From assembly GCF_905147045.1 (NCBI RefSeq), contig NC_065918.1, positions 3,410,001-3,474,000 on the forward strand: a stretch of 64,000 nucleotides of DNA, in the 5' to 3' direction. How positions within the stretch are numbered: the stretch's first letter is position 1; each line of letters opens with the position of its first letter. Below, one piece after another: positions 44,611 through 56,587 of this stretch. The DNA comes from Nymphalis io. Its lineage: Eukaryota; Arthropoda; Insecta; Lepidoptera; Nymphalidae. The notes under the pieces were generated by a model, which saw only the letters and a program-made list of their open reading frames with translations, had not been told where the DNA came from and did not search any database. Made by a program: the position numbers and the translations under genes.

Positions 44611-44882
44611 GTGCAAGCTCGTCTTGGTAGGTACCACCCACTCATCAGATATTCTACCGCAAAACAGCAGTACTTTGTATTGTTGTGTTCCGGTTTGAAG
44701 GGTAAGTGAGCCAGTATAATTACAGGCACAAGGGACATAACATCTTAGTTCCCAAGGTTGATTGCGCATTGGTGATATAAGCGATGGTTAACATTTCTTA
44801 CAATGCCAATGTCTATGGGCGTTCTTGACCACTTACCATCAGGTGGACCATACGCTCGTCCGCCTTCCTATTCTATAAAATA
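44611..44882 (+). mobile_element. family B copy, nearly full length
   Basis: It starts TGTGCAAGCTCGTC and ends TTCCTATTCTATAAAATA. It differs from the 8.5 kb copy by scattered substitutions and lacks the first 16 bases. The minus frame 44572-44769 is the same phantom translation seen at 8491 and 56551. Confidence 0.92.
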
Positions 44883-46504
44883 TATATGTATATATATTTT
44901 ACACTTGTAAAGCGCTGTCATCGATTTAATAATTAGCATGAATTGTAAGTATAGATTACAGAGCAATGAAGCAACGTTATCCCATTTAATTGCCACTCAA
45001 CGAGATGGAATTGTGCATATTTATTGGTTCTGTATAATTTTAAAATATGCATACATAATGTCGCAAATTAAATATAGTGTTCGTTCGTTGAGCTGTCTTT
45101 TCTGTTGAGTATCATTAGTAGGCAGCTGGACAATAATTTTATATATTTTACGATTACATCGCTATAGTTACTATTTTTATTAAATTAAAATGTATTTTAA
45201 ATTAAGAAGCTTGTTTAGATGGTTATATCGAACCGTTTAACAGTTTCATTTAAATTATACGTAAAGAAATAGCCCGCTAATGTCCCAGCTGGAGAAAGGT
45301 CCACCACGCTTAAATATGGATTTGTGGATAACATATGAACTTCAGTCGACACAATATGAATATTTATTTGCAATGTAAATATTATATAATTAAAGTTATT
45401 TGACAGTTACTTGTAATTATTAATAACAATAGTTCAGTTTATATTATAAAATCTAAAAAGATATAAAAGAAAATGCAACGAATCTTGACTTTTAAGGAGA
45501 AAATGTGTCGTTGCACTTACAACGGAAACACAAAGAAAAAGGAACGCGACAAGACTCTACTTCTGATAAAATGAACTCACGATATGATTCACTAACATAT
45601 ATAATATTATATCTCACGGGATTGGTATCGCCGTAAAGCTAGCTTACGTTGATTTACATTGTAGTAGTATATAATTACATGTATTATTTTAAATTAAATT
45701 AATGTATCAAAATTGTATATATTAATTTAATTTGTAATAAACAATAACTAATTAATTTTTATCCGGAATCGGTGGTACCTTCACATTTCATTTACTTTAT
45801 AAAACTTCGAACGAAATGTGCTTGAATGTAGTATATATACTATGATTTTGACTACTTGATTTATATATCAATGAACATTGTTTGTTAGTTTCATTTATAA
45901 AAATATTTTTTTTTTTGCCAATAACTTTAATTCTCATATATAACCAGGAATCCCACATAAGTTTTAACAAAAATAACATTCTTATACCCTGATGCTAATA
46001 AACATGATACTAATAAAATCAAGACTTCTTTCATTACAATTTTTTTTACAAAAACGATTGCATTCGATTCGGGCTAATTAAAAAAGCATGTCTGACGCTC
46101 CCTTTCCGATTCAATTTGTGAATTCATCAACTAAAATCGAGTCGTGTAAAACAGATTTTTAAGGATATATACATATTTAAAAAAAATACAAATTTGGGTC
46201 GTGTCACCAATAAAGAAGCTTATTTATTCATTATCTCAATATTTCTTCTCAAACCTTATGTTATCTGGTAGACATTATTTTATTCGAACCTTTAAAGGTT
46301 GCATGCTTTTGTAATACTGTTTTTGCCTTATTTGACTTACAACAAAGTATGGACAACAAGTGGTCTAAGGGCAAAGATAACCACTTGGAAATTTTAAATA
46401 ATCAAAGTTAATTGTCATTAAAAATATATATTATTAAAATAAACCAATAAATAAATATGAATTCAAACATAGAATTTAGTTAGTAAAAGATTTTCTTCCT
46501 GCGT
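44883..46504. other. 1.6 kb without genes
   Basis: AT-rich. Bases 45270-45310 (CCCGCTAATGTCCCAGCTGG) may be a decayed SINE-A tail. Nothing else was recognised. Confidence 0.4.
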
Positions 46505-46775
46505 GTGCAGTGCACAAATACTGATTAGCCACGAAATGTATAGAACGCGCGCCATGCACACACAAGGAAGTAAAGCGTTCAGCGGAGAGTGGGTGGTGGG
46601 TGGTGATATGAGAGCGTCATACCGTTTGCCGTCACGACATACGTGTCTGTCTTACCCGTATCCGTTCCGTAACAGCCTGTGAATGTCCCACTGCTGGGCT
46701 AAAGGCCTCCTCTCCTCTTTTTGAGGAGAAGGTTTGGACTGGACTGTCTTACCCGCGAGGCGACAATCATTCACC
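46505..46775 (+). mobile_element. repeat F copy interrupted by a SINE
   Basis: The left part holds GAACGCGCGCCATGC and CATACCGTTTGCCGTCACG and reaches CTGTCTTACCCG. The sequence resumes at 46744 with CTGTCTTACCCG and CGAGGCGAC. Its closest relatives are at 24.0 and 52.0 kb. Confidence 0.8.
46659..46743 (-). mobile_element. SINE-A 3' fragment nested in repeat F
   Basis: The fragment runs on the + strand from about CGTAACAGCCTGTGAATG to GGAGAAGGTTTGGA. It is bounded by perfect 12-bp direct repeats CTGTCTTACCCG (46647-46658, 46744-46755), the duplicated target. Only the 3' end of the SINE was copied, and it is younger than the host element. Confidence 0.92.
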
Positions 46776-48469
46776 TGAATTCGGGTAAAACGCAGTTAAT
46801 TGACTAGATCCTTTTGGAACATTTAAAACCCAGCACACTAAGTACCTAACATCTATCAGGTTTAATTCGAAATCGTTCAATTATCGTACAATTACGTGTG
46901 ATGGGAGTCAGATAAAGTGTATATGTAAAACAGATCTTTATTATCTGATATAGTAGGTATACCTAATTTGGTAATACTATAAAAAAATCTACTGATTTTG
47001 TCGGTTCTTTTATAAAATTCAATCGTGTCGAGATTTATTCGTTTTTATTATATTTATCGAGAATTATTCGTTCGTAACCAAGGCATTATTTAAAATTTAG
47101 AAAAAAACAACCAAATGTGGTATAATCAAGTGTTTTGTTTCAATTTTATAATTAGTTCGTTTAAAAAATACTTATTACGTCAAATTTTTTGATTAACTTA
47201 CTACTTATGCATTTAAAGTATGTTTAAATTGTTGTGTGTATTTGAGTGTTTCATATATTGAAAATAAAAAAATATATATTATGTTTATAAGATTGGGCCC
47301 TATCTAGTAAGTATAAAAAAACGTGGCTGAGGTCCCGTTATTCCATAACGTTTCAATATTGAATATGCATTATCTAAGCTATATGAACCTTGATCCATGG
47401 TTAGCAAAGATTTTAAGTTATAGGTCATTGTAACTGCATTGATAGTCGCGGTCGTCGTTTAGCAAGTGTAACTAACTCCCCCCCTAATGAAGCAACGGTT
47501 TAACAACAGGAGTAATTATTTTCCGACCGGCTGAACCTTATACTATTTATAAATATTTTTTTCGCATACAATGTAAAATACCCTCATCGCAGCTATAATT
47601 GCAGTTATTTTCAATTGTTTATAACGTAGATTGTACATTCTATATACATACATTTCAATTAATTACTTACCGAACCATGTTTAACACTAGCTACTCCACG
47701 CGGTTTCATTCGCGCAAATCGAACTTTTAAATCCTGAGATTAATGCGTTCAAACAAACAACCAAACTATTTTGTTATATACATTAATGAATAATTCATTA
47801 GCAATCGATATTTAAGCAATACGTAAATAAAAATTCACATACATATTTATGTATTACATAAAAATTACTTATTATTTGTGAGAGACATGTCTCCTATGTA
47901 GATTTTTGTTCGTTTATTATGTAAAACACATGTTATTCGCAACGAATTCAGAAATACTAATAATTGAATTAATTATAATATTTAAGTTTTAAAATGACAT
48001 GTTTAATATGATATTACAAAGGAGATAAAATTATCTTGCTAGTACTTGAATGTAAATGAATATTATAAAACTAGTTTTAAACTTAAGATGGCCAAAGTCT
48101 TCGAATGCAGAAACAGTTTGCAAGCAAAAATGAATAAGAATAACTTGGGTGACTGTCGTCCTACAGACTCGTAAATTTAATTGCAAAAATATTTTTATTT
48201 CAGCCATTAGAATAATAACAATTTTGAAATATTTAGCCGAGAAATTTGGAACTAAAGACATAATTAAGATCAGACATCTCTAGCGGTAATCGGCCAAATT
48301 ACGTTGCAGTCTATTATGCTTTAAACTAATATAGGAACATTTATTTTACAAATAAATTTAATATTTATACTTAATCCGTAGTTTAAAATGTTTTATGATG
48401 ATTTTAGATCCCGCTTAATGTTTCACGGGGTTATACAAAAGGTCGAAATGAATTCGCATTAATTAAACG
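46776..48469. other. 1.7 kb without genes
   Basis: AT-rich. Bases 47690-47760 (CTAGCTACTCCACGCGG) look like a scrap of retroposon E or a relative. The minus frame 48031-48261 is unrecognised. A GTAAGTAATT donor-like site on the minus strand near 47665 has no partner. Confidence 0.35.
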
Positions 48470-48632
48470 ATAAGCCGATATGTTCACTAGGCCACGTGAT
48501 CTGACCACTGGGCTTCTGATCCACGTGACTTTTTAACCCATGCAGACATCACTGAATTTTTAAGTGTCTAATTGTGGTTTTAATTCGGTAGTAAGCTTCT
48601 CAAAAAATAGGCCTAAGCTCAGCAGTGGGTAA
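48470..48632 (+). mobile_element. tRNA-headed SINE, old
   Basis: CACTAGGCCACGTGATCTG resembles the head at 24.5 kb. TCACTGAATTTTTAAGTG and CCTAAGCTCAGCAGTGGG are SINE-A body and tail. Most of the middle is deleted. Confidence 0.65.
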
Positions 48633-49015
48633 TTTATTTTGTATACTATACTTTGCTATCATGTCTGCTACAAAGCTGTCTTCGTACATGTACAAAGGAT
48701 ATTTTATACAGATTGTTTAGAATAAAGAATAATAAATAAATATTATAATACAATCTGCATCGCCCCAAGCGATCTTTCCATACATACCGAGTCAGAATAG
48801 CCAGTAGAGTACACTTTACTGCACCTATCTCGCCTTTGATGCGATATATTATAATACTTTATTATATTTCTGAAAGCAGAGCTGTTCTGTATAAACAAAC
48901 TTGAAAGTCAGCGCAGATTTATGAAATGTCAGAAAGTAATGCCTATTCCATGCTTATGAGTTAACTTAGAAAAAAGAAATGTAACCTTTTAATAATATTA
49001 AGTAATTAGTTTCTG
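48633..49015. other. no feature recognised
   Basis: AT-rich, no repeat or exon assigned. Confidence 0.35.
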
Positions 49016-49140
49016 CCCGCGTCTGGACGGCTCCCTTTCACCGGATAACCTATGTCCTGACAAAGCTTATGTAAAATTTCGTGATGATCGGTTGAATTAA
49101 GTTAGTAAACACACAAACTCACTTCCGCATCAATGAACAA
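49016..49140 (-). mobile_element. retroposon-E-like fragment
   Basis: GCCCGCGTCTGGACGG, ACCGGATAACCTATGTCC, TGTAAAATTTCGTGATGATC and AACACACAAACTCAC have the layout of the reverse complement of an abundant non-LTR 3' region. Similar to, but not the same subfamily as, 37147-37318. Confidence 0.6.
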
Positions 49141-49436
49141 AGATTTTGATCTTATATATATATAAGAATAATGAAGAATCCAAATTATCTTACAATTTAT
49201 GGACCCTGTATTTTGGATTGTTTCGTACTTCAAGGCCACGTGAGTAAACAATGATATCCAACAACAAACAATGTGCACTGACTGTTAGTATCGGCCTACG
49301 TCGAGTGTGCGTACCTTTATTCATATCCAAGGACAATCCTAGTTGACTCTCAATCAATATTTTGTTAGATCACAAAGCTGAGGCAGCTCAGTGGCTGGAA
49401 CCCGTCAACCTTAATAAACCCGGGTTCTAGATTGCG

Positions 49437-49845
49437 TCATACCAAATTTCATCAATCGATTCAGTATATTATAGACGTGAAAGCGAAATAGACAGAGTTA
49501 CTTTCGCATTTATAACAGTACAGTAACAGCCTGTAAATGTCCCACTGCTGGGCGAAGGCCTCCTCTCCCTTTTTGAGGAGAAGGTTTGGAGCTTATTTCA
49601 CCACGCTGCTCCAATGCGGGTTGGTGAAATACACATGTGGCAGAATTTCGATGAAATTAGACACATGCAGGTTTCCTCACGATATTTTCCTTCACCGAAA
49701 AGCACGAGATGAATTATAACAGAAATTAAGCACATGAAAATTCAGAGGTGCTTGCCCGCGTTTGAACCCACGTTCATCGGTTAAGATTCACGCGTTCTTA
49801 CCACTGAGCCATCTCGACTTATTTTATATTTATAATATTAGTATA
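49437..49845 (-). mobile_element. retroposon-E fragment split by SINE-A
   Basis: The left part (CATACCAAATTTCATC, CAGAGTTACTTTCGC, ATTTATAA) stops at 49515. The expected end ATTTATAATATTAGTA appears at 49828-49843 after the SINE. Joining the parts across the SINE gives the normal end seen at 59690-59704. Confidence 0.85.
49516..49827 (-). mobile_element. SINE-A copy, complete with tRNA head
   Basis: This is the most complete member. On the minus strand: A-box region TGGCTCAGTGGTAAGAACGC, B box GGGTTCAAACGC, body, and tail CAGCAGTGGGACATTTACAG. It is flanked by ATTTATAA at 49508-49515 and 49828-49835, the target duplication within retroposon E. Boxes, length of about 300 bp and the duplication confirm a tRNA-derived SINE. 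The + frame at 49537-49719 is spurious. Confidence 0.94.
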
Positions 49846-49854
49846 AATTGGGAG

Positions 49855-50033
49855 TTGAAGGAAAAAACCCTAAGGAAACCTCCTGCACGAGTCAGATGAA
49901 AATCAGTCACATGTGTATACATCCTATCCTATAACTATCCACCCACCCGCATCGGAGCAGTGTGGTAGAATAAGGTCGTAAGTCTTCTCCTCAAAGAGGT
50001 GAACCCAGAGGCGAGACCTATATAGGCTGTTAC
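49855..50033 (+). mobile_element. SINE-A copy, old, inverted to its neighbour
   Basis: GAAGGAAAAAACCCTAAGG, CAGTCACATGTGTATAC, CACCCGCATCGGAGCAG and TATAGGCTGTTACTAG keep the family order. It points away from the complete copy 30 bp to its left, making a head-to-head pair. Confidence 0.82.
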
Positions 50034-51944
50034 TAGTAAACAGTGACGGATATTCGAAACGACTACGGTGTCGCGGAACTGGGATTAAAGTTCGACGGCA
50101 TCCGTAACGGTCAAGGTCTGTGTGACGAAATGAGGTCGAGAACAATTGATTTTGGCTTTCGTATTTGTTTGTTTACAAAGTGTTACGATTTTCTTTTATT
50201 ATCTTTTGTGTTATTTACGCGGGACGAACAGACAAACAATATACGCAACGATCAATATATGCCCGGATTATTGATCCCTTCGTTTGATTTAACGTTTAAT
50301 CTTTAATATAACTTGGTATTTATATCATATATTAAAGATATAACGCGAATAAGCGCGTATATGATAACGATATTATTTCTTTATAATAATAACGTAATGA
50401 ACAATATAACGTTATGTACGAAAGTTTTATTGTGCTATCTAAGCTTACACTTTACAAATATCTCCCACATTCCAGGTATCAATGTTAATAAAACAATTCA
50501 GAATCATTTCACTTAAAATAAATGCACTACAGACAACATCTAACAAATGTCGAACAATATAGACGAACCGACGTTTTCCACCCTAAGGATTCCCTTTTTA
50601 TCGAAAAGTGCAAACCAGTGCTTTCATATAGACTTTTTACAATTTACACTTTTATTTCTTTCTCGACAATTAATATATATTGTATAACGCGGCCACATCG
50701 AGTAGGTACTCTCGCGACGGTCATTACGATAAAGCAATATCGCCATTATAATGCGAAGGTCGATTTCATTTGTGATCCTGTATTCGAATGTATCACCTTA
50801 TATTCGTGTACATGTAACATTGTGTATGTAACTGTGAATTATAAGTAATGTCTTCGCGTGTGTGTGTGTTAAGGCACTTGTACATTTCAATTTATAGCTT
50901 AATCTATATATTAGTTTACTTTTTAAAAGATTATAGTAGTTATATTTTAATAATATAATTCCTTAATATTGAAAAAAACTTTTATTAACTTATAGCAGTT
51001 TGTTTATTAAAACGGGCAACACTTTATAAGACTCAATTGTATTTAATTAATACTCGGAATACAATGAATAAATTATGAAGTAGTTGAAGGGAGTCAGTGT
51101 GTACTGGCCCTTATGTTTTGAGACGGCGAGGTCGACGGCACAGAGTACGTTCATTGTAATTTACAATTTATTTAAATGTCCCGTTTTGATAGATGAGTAT
51201 ACGATTTTGATGTAAATCATAAAACAAAAACATCATACCATAAGTGGTGACCGTATTACTTTCGAGTCCATAACACACCCTTTATCCCATTTATTTTGGG
51301 TGGTGAGTAAATCATATTATTAAAAAAAAGATTTGATGAACTTTTACGACCGACCTCCTTGGTAATGTCTTTGCTGGGTTGATTGCCGGCGTTTACGAGT
51401 TCTGATGAATGCGCTCAAGTAAAACTATATCTTACGTAATCCTAACTAATGTTGCAAATAAGACTAAGAGTTCGTGTATTTGTTTGTTTGTTACTATTTC
51501 ATGTTACGCATACACGATAACTAGGGCAAAAATATGGACGGATGGTGGCTATGACCCCACACTTCCGCGAGGAAAGCCGCAGGCGGTGACAAGTATATAC
51601 AATAATTATGTTTCAATTCAAACTGACGACATTGGTTATAATCTAGTCATAAATTAGAAAACCGTAATTGATTGGAGTTTATAAGACAGTTCAATACTAA
51701 GAGGCTAATAAATAAAAATAAAAAATACGTCATAATCTTTTATGATAGTTATTATTGGCCGCGGCTCGCAATTATATGGCCGTCCTGGGTCACCCGGAAC
51801 ATGTGAACAATCGATATTGAAGGTTACGTATTGAAAGAATTTCTAATTAAAGAAAATAAATAAATAAATACGGAGTAGAATAAATTAAGTCATTGAGTTT
51901 TGTTACTAATATCAATATAATTTTCTTATCATTATAATAATAAG
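50034..51944. other. 1.9 kb, three consecutive + frames, no recognised gene
   Basis: Frames at 50043-50306 and 50313-50516 are in the same phase, separated by a single stop region. 50522-50848 follows in another phase. Products are rich in Tyr, Ile and Asn and match nothing I recognise; the first starts with GTG. An even base mix with CpG at 50040-50160 may explain the openness. Bases 51545-51600 hold a GC-rich scrap. The rest is AT-rich. Confidence 0.35.
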
Positions 51945-52082
51945 CGAAGTAAATAGTATGCGCGTCACGCACGTACACGGGAGTAGACAGCGGCGGAGAG
52001 GGGGCATGACGATATAAAAAAACGTCATGCCGTTTGCCGTTAGGGCATACGAGTCGGTCTTACCCCCGAGGCGATAGATGTT
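51945..52082 (+). mobile_element. dispersed repeat F
   Basis: GCGCGTCACGCACGTACACG, CGTCATGCCGTTTGCCGTTAG and CGAGTCGGTCTTACCCCCG give the same order as the other two copies. It is uninterrupted and so shows the pre-insertion form of the 46.6 kb locus. Confidence 0.75.
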
Positions 52083-53928
52083 TCAGATCAGCAAACAATT
52101 CGGAATGTAAATTCGTTGCGACGGACCAGAAAAAAGCAGTAAGAATCTCGAATACCAGGTAGGGCCAATAAAGAGTTATTGGATTTCACTTTCAAAGCAA
52201 TGAAGTTAATAGTGTTATATTCCAGGGCCAAACAGCACGTATGTAAACTTCTGTCTTCTCTCGTTCGTTCGTATTTACATCCTATCGGACTATAATAGGG
52301 AAGGCATCGAGAGTACTTACACTCAAGCGCTCACATGACACGCTATAATGTATTTTATAGAAATAAAGAGTGTTCTGAAAATATAGTTAGCAAGCCTTGT
52401 CTATGCCTGTGCTATATTACACGAGCGAAGCCGCGGGCACAGCTCATTGGCAACATATACATATCCGATATCCCACTGCAACCCCACTTACATAAATATT
52501 TGCCGTACATATGAAATTATAATATAATCATTGTTTCTGAAACAATAGATCGTATCATTTGAATAATTTTATCTGATACAAGTGTATATGTATTATTGCG
52601 AACGTATATTCACGCGCAACGATTCTGACAATAATATCACATATATTTTGTTCTATTCAATTATAATATGAATACAATTCCGTTACAAATAGTAATCCTA
52701 TTACTATCGACAATAGTAATTACCGTAAATTTAAACCAACTAAATTTTTTACCAAAACCGAAAACAAAAAATAGGTATTAATGTATAATCCAAAAGTCGT
52801 ATAAACTTTTTGTTCTGGCAAAATTATATTTTTAGGGCTTCGGATGTGAGAAACATAGAAACGTGTGTCACATAAATCTATTATATAGTGAAGTAAAAAC
52901 TTCTTACATGTGTCCGTTTGTATCCATTCAAGCCTATTGAAGTTCAACGTACGGTGTATTCAAATACATTGAACGCTCTAACACATCAAGCTTAAATCCA
53001 ACAAACACTTTCGTCGCTTTGATCCTTTTCTACGCGACAGTACTCGCTCAGACGATGTAAGTTCTCAAGCGTTGTAGTCGCTGCAAACGACTTGAGCTTC
53101 TTTTGCATTGTTATTAGGTTTGTTTTAGATTATTTCAAATAGTATGTGTTATCATGTCCATAATATTCAAGATCTTACCGTTTAGAAGTATTCGCGCAAT
53201 GGATTAGAGGCGATATAGTGTTATATAGCGCGTCATAATGCGATGTATTGCTATTAAGATTTACATTGAAAGTACTCGGGACCTTATTGTGTCAAATGAA
53301 CTGGATTGATAATAAAACTGTCAATTTTGACAGTACGTGGGCTATATTATATTCGCTTTAGATGTTCGAGAGTAGGTTTAAACGGATTACTTCATGGTAT
53401 TGCTCAACAATATATTAATACTATGGCTCACAAAAATTTTTTAACTCATCTACACAATGGCGAAGTGAACTATTCAAACTTATTTCGTTAATGGAATACG
53501 AACTCAACGTTTTTCGCTGCAAAATTAAATAATTCTAAAAATCAATTTTTCACAATGAATAGCCATAATCGTAGCTCATTTTGTTCCCATTATTATTGTA
53601 TTTATCTCAATTACTCGACCAATATACACATACAAAAATGAATAAATGCAAAAATAATGTGACTCAGCCGAGCGCGCACCGTGAGGAATTCGCGCGTATA
53701 AAAAGATGCACTTTATGTTATGTTTCACTCTTACATTATTGTAATTAGTTTATTTTTTAATTTAAGGCGATACGAAATTGTACAAATCTAATTACATATG
53801 TAAAAAAATATTTCGGTGTGAATTGTTTTAAGTACAACAATGAGAGGTTAATTTTTCGAGAGTGGTAAGCGAGATAGACGAAACAGAGTAATCCTCGAAG
53901 CTAGGTAGAGGGGACAGTTTTATTATTA
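52083..53928. other. 1.85 kb without recognised genes
   Basis: Bases 52420-52445 (ACGAGCGAAGCCGCGGGC) are a retroposon-E scrap. A 75-codon minus frame (52720-52947) and a 61-codon + frame (53306-53491) are unrecognised. A CpG patch lies at 53660-53700. Confidence 0.35.
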
Positions 53929-54055
53929 ACCAGTATTGCCAGTAGCTTATTATAATTAATTATTGCGGACCTTAAGGGTCTGTCTTTTTTTATAGTAAGT
54001 AGCTTATATATTTCGATTTGACAGGAATAGGAAGTGATAGTTTGGCAATACTGGT
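53929..54055. mobile_element. MITE-like element with 13-bp terminal inverted repeats
   Basis: ACCAGTATTGCCA at 53929-53941 is the exact reverse complement of TGGCAATACTGGT at 54043-54055. The 127-bp unit is AT-rich and non-coding, and holds two copies of AGTAGCTTAT inside (53941-53950, 53999-54008). No clear target duplication is visible, so the transposase superfamily is open. Confidence 0.75.
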
Positions 54056-54420
54056 CCTAATTCTTGGAGTTCCGAAGTAATGTGCGGTGGTTCGGGACGC
54101 ATGCGCCGCCGCGAATGTTCTAGATGCCGTTTTTATGTGTTTATGTATTCTAATTTTATTGTTTTCTTTATTTGCGTCCCACTTTTGTTTAGTTCGGAGC
54201 TCGGCATTGTTCGCCGTCGTAAACGCCGATTTAGATGATAAATAAAATGTTGAAATAATAAAAATTTGCCGTATGAATTTTTTTTTATTTAGTGAACGTA
54301 TTTTTTATCGTACCCGCCATGTTACTGATATTCGGTGTTTTTCTTATGTTTCGCGATTGTGTAATAAATTTTTATGTTTGTTCATTCGCAGACCCGGTCC
54401 GTCTTAATTCTGTATAAGTA
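54056..54420. promoter_or_regulatory. candidate cis-regulatory island
   Basis: GGGACGCATGCGCCGCCGCG, GGCATTGTTCGCCGTCG and CGTACCCGCCATGTTAC alternate with ATAAATAAAATG and TTTATTTAGTG. It is repeat-free and has no long frames. CATTGTTC includes a Sox-like core. The abrupt start right after the MITE suggests the element inserted beside, not in, the island. Confidence 0.3.
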
Positions 54421-54645
54421 ATTATGTTTAACACTTAGAAAAAAGTAACGTGCGACATATAATTTATCGTAATTACTTTGATACGAAATAAATTTTCACT
54501 CCATAATTTTTGATGGTCAAATCTTATATTTACGAGATGTCGTAATAATATCAAGATAAATCTATTGTTACAAACTATTTTAGATAGAACAAATCCTGAA
54601 GAGGAATAGTATATTTTTAAAACTGATACCTACGTAGTAGTATCA
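54421..54645. other. no feature recognised
   Basis: AT-rich, short spacer. Confidence 0.35.
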
Positions 54646-54735
54646 TATATTTTACCGCCAAAACCGCAATACTTTGTGTTGTTGTATTCAAGTTTGCAAG
54701 GTGAGTGAGCCAGTGAAAACATGCACTAAGGGCAA
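54646..54735 (+). mobile_element. family B fragment
   Basis: ATATTTTACCGCCAAAACCGC, TTTGTGTTGTTGTATTC and AAGGTGAGTGAGCCAGTG match the family centre. Both ends are missing. Confidence 0.78.
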
Positions 54736-55920
54736 TTTAGACATTGTTAGACTTAGATATTGTTGCGGTAAGTTGACTGACGTACTCGTAAGAAACGTTT
54801 CGAGAGCATAAATAATTTGATTGATTAAAACGTTTAGTTGAAAGAAACGATTTTGTAAATCAACAATGTATACATTAATAACGTATCATGACACAGTCGC
54901 GTAATCGATCGGATCGTCTGATTAAAAATCAATTTGTTAGACACGATTATATGCGTGTCTTGTAGAAGTTGAACGCACTGCCCGAGGCGAGTCCGTCTGT
55001 AATCGGACTGAACTTATGCAATTTAATATGAAACATTTATTTGACGTGTGTATGTCATTAATGTGCGACTATAAATTAAGACGTGCCTTTTTTATTTGAA
55101 TATTTCTATTTAGCGATGGACGGTTCTTTAATTGTCAGTCGCTACAAACATATTCCCAGACCTTAAAGTCGTAAATGCAAAAATTACATGAGTTAATTAC
55201 ATGTAACATAATCCTCACTGATATTATAAACTCAAACTCAAAAGGGAGATAGTTTGTTTGTTGCGCTGTTACGTCTTAACTACTCAACCGACCATCATGA
55301 TATTTTGCATACACGTTATCAGGGTACAGCACAATATACTTAATATCAATTAAATTAATAAATATGAAGTCGGTATGAAGTGTTTGAATACATGAATATT
55401 AACCGGATTCGATCCGTCTTTTATTCCAAATCGTCTAGTTTCAAGGAAAACGTGAGGAAACCTGCAAGTGTCTGAAATACGAAAATGGAAGAAAATATTA
55501 CTATTAAGACTGAAAAAAAATGTTGAAGTCATTCTTTACAGTGTTCAATAGATTGTAATAAGTATAATTTGTAGGCGTCTTTTTGTCAAAGTAATAACCA
55601 GCTACTTTTCCAACCGTTGTACACATGACGGATGAAATAATCATTTTTATAAATATCGTATTAGTTTTCAAATGTCAATCGTTTTGCAAGGGTACTTAAG
55701 CGCTTTTCACGCGTCACCTATTCTAAACATCGCTGTTAAAAATGTATTCGGATTTAAATAAATTTATTTGTATTAAAATAACTTTTCATATATCTTTAAA
55801 TACCGTCAATTTGCCGGATTTCTTTTTCGGTTGCACGATAAATATTATCGTTTTAATTTTAAAAACAAAAAGAAAAATATTTGGAAAAATACATCTTGTC
55901 GGCGCGTTACTCATTTCTAT
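54736..55920. other. no gene recognised
   Basis: Bases 55245-55335 resemble a decayed non-LTR 3' region (AACTACTCAACCGACC, TGATATTTTGCATAC). Bases 55384-55482 contain CAAGGAAAACGTGAGG and AACCTGCAAGTGTC, a probable SINE-A relic. Frames at 55350-55532 (-) and 55742-55927 (+) are unrecognised. Confidence 0.4.
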
Positions 55921-56280
55921 TTTATAATTTTTGCGGGGTGAATTGAACACGACCAGAGCTATCGGGCTTCATTCAAAACCTGTTCTTATGGCAAATTAAT
56001 ATTAATAATGAATACTTCAAACGGGTGCAATTCTTACTTGTATAGTTGTAATTAAATACGATTATGGCAGCACGGGTAATTACCGACAATGTCTACTTCG
56101 AGCTCGGGCCCGTTCGACTCCCTTCGTAACTTCTCGTGTCGACGCGTCGTCAAGAATCGGAATTTTTTAAATTATTTTCGATGCCAATTAAGACTCGTTG
56201 GGGGTTTATTTTAATTTCTAACTTCAGGTTTTTCAACGCAGCTGCAATATGCGGGGACAATCAATTTATTATTTGGTACG
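55920..56280. promoter_or_regulatory. candidate cis-regulatory island, possible small exon
   Basis: Repeat-free and of even composition: GAGCTCGGGCCCGTTCG, GTGTCGACGCGTCGTC, with homeodomain-type GCCAATTAAG and GCAAATTAATATT. At its right end CTTCAG|GTTTTTC (AG at 56226-56227) and TTTG|GTACGTG (56275/56276) enclose 48 bases open in all three + frames. This resembles an in-frame exon, but the product is unrecognised and the branch-point spacing is poor. Confidence 0.3.
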
Positions 56281-56587
56281 TGAGTTATTAAGTTATTACT
56301 TTAAACAATGTATCGTCATACGTTATTTATTTTTATATTTTATTCACCATTAACAATATAAATATCATACGTCAGTATAGGATTTAATAAAGATAAAATA
56401 TTAGGATCGAATTTTAATATATTTCAATGTCGTTTGTCTGTTTGTTAATTTGTTTCCTGTGTTATCTGGTTTAAATAAATTAGGAGCAACAGAGATTTTA
56501 CTAGCGTCTAAAATTAATATTATATCTACAATTCGGAGTTTAAATAGATCTTATAGGTGCATTAAACGCGAATCACAACAATCGACT
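56281..56587. other. no feature recognised
   Basis: AT-rich. The 72-codon + frame at 56450-56668 runs into a family B copy and is spurious. Confidence 0.35.
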
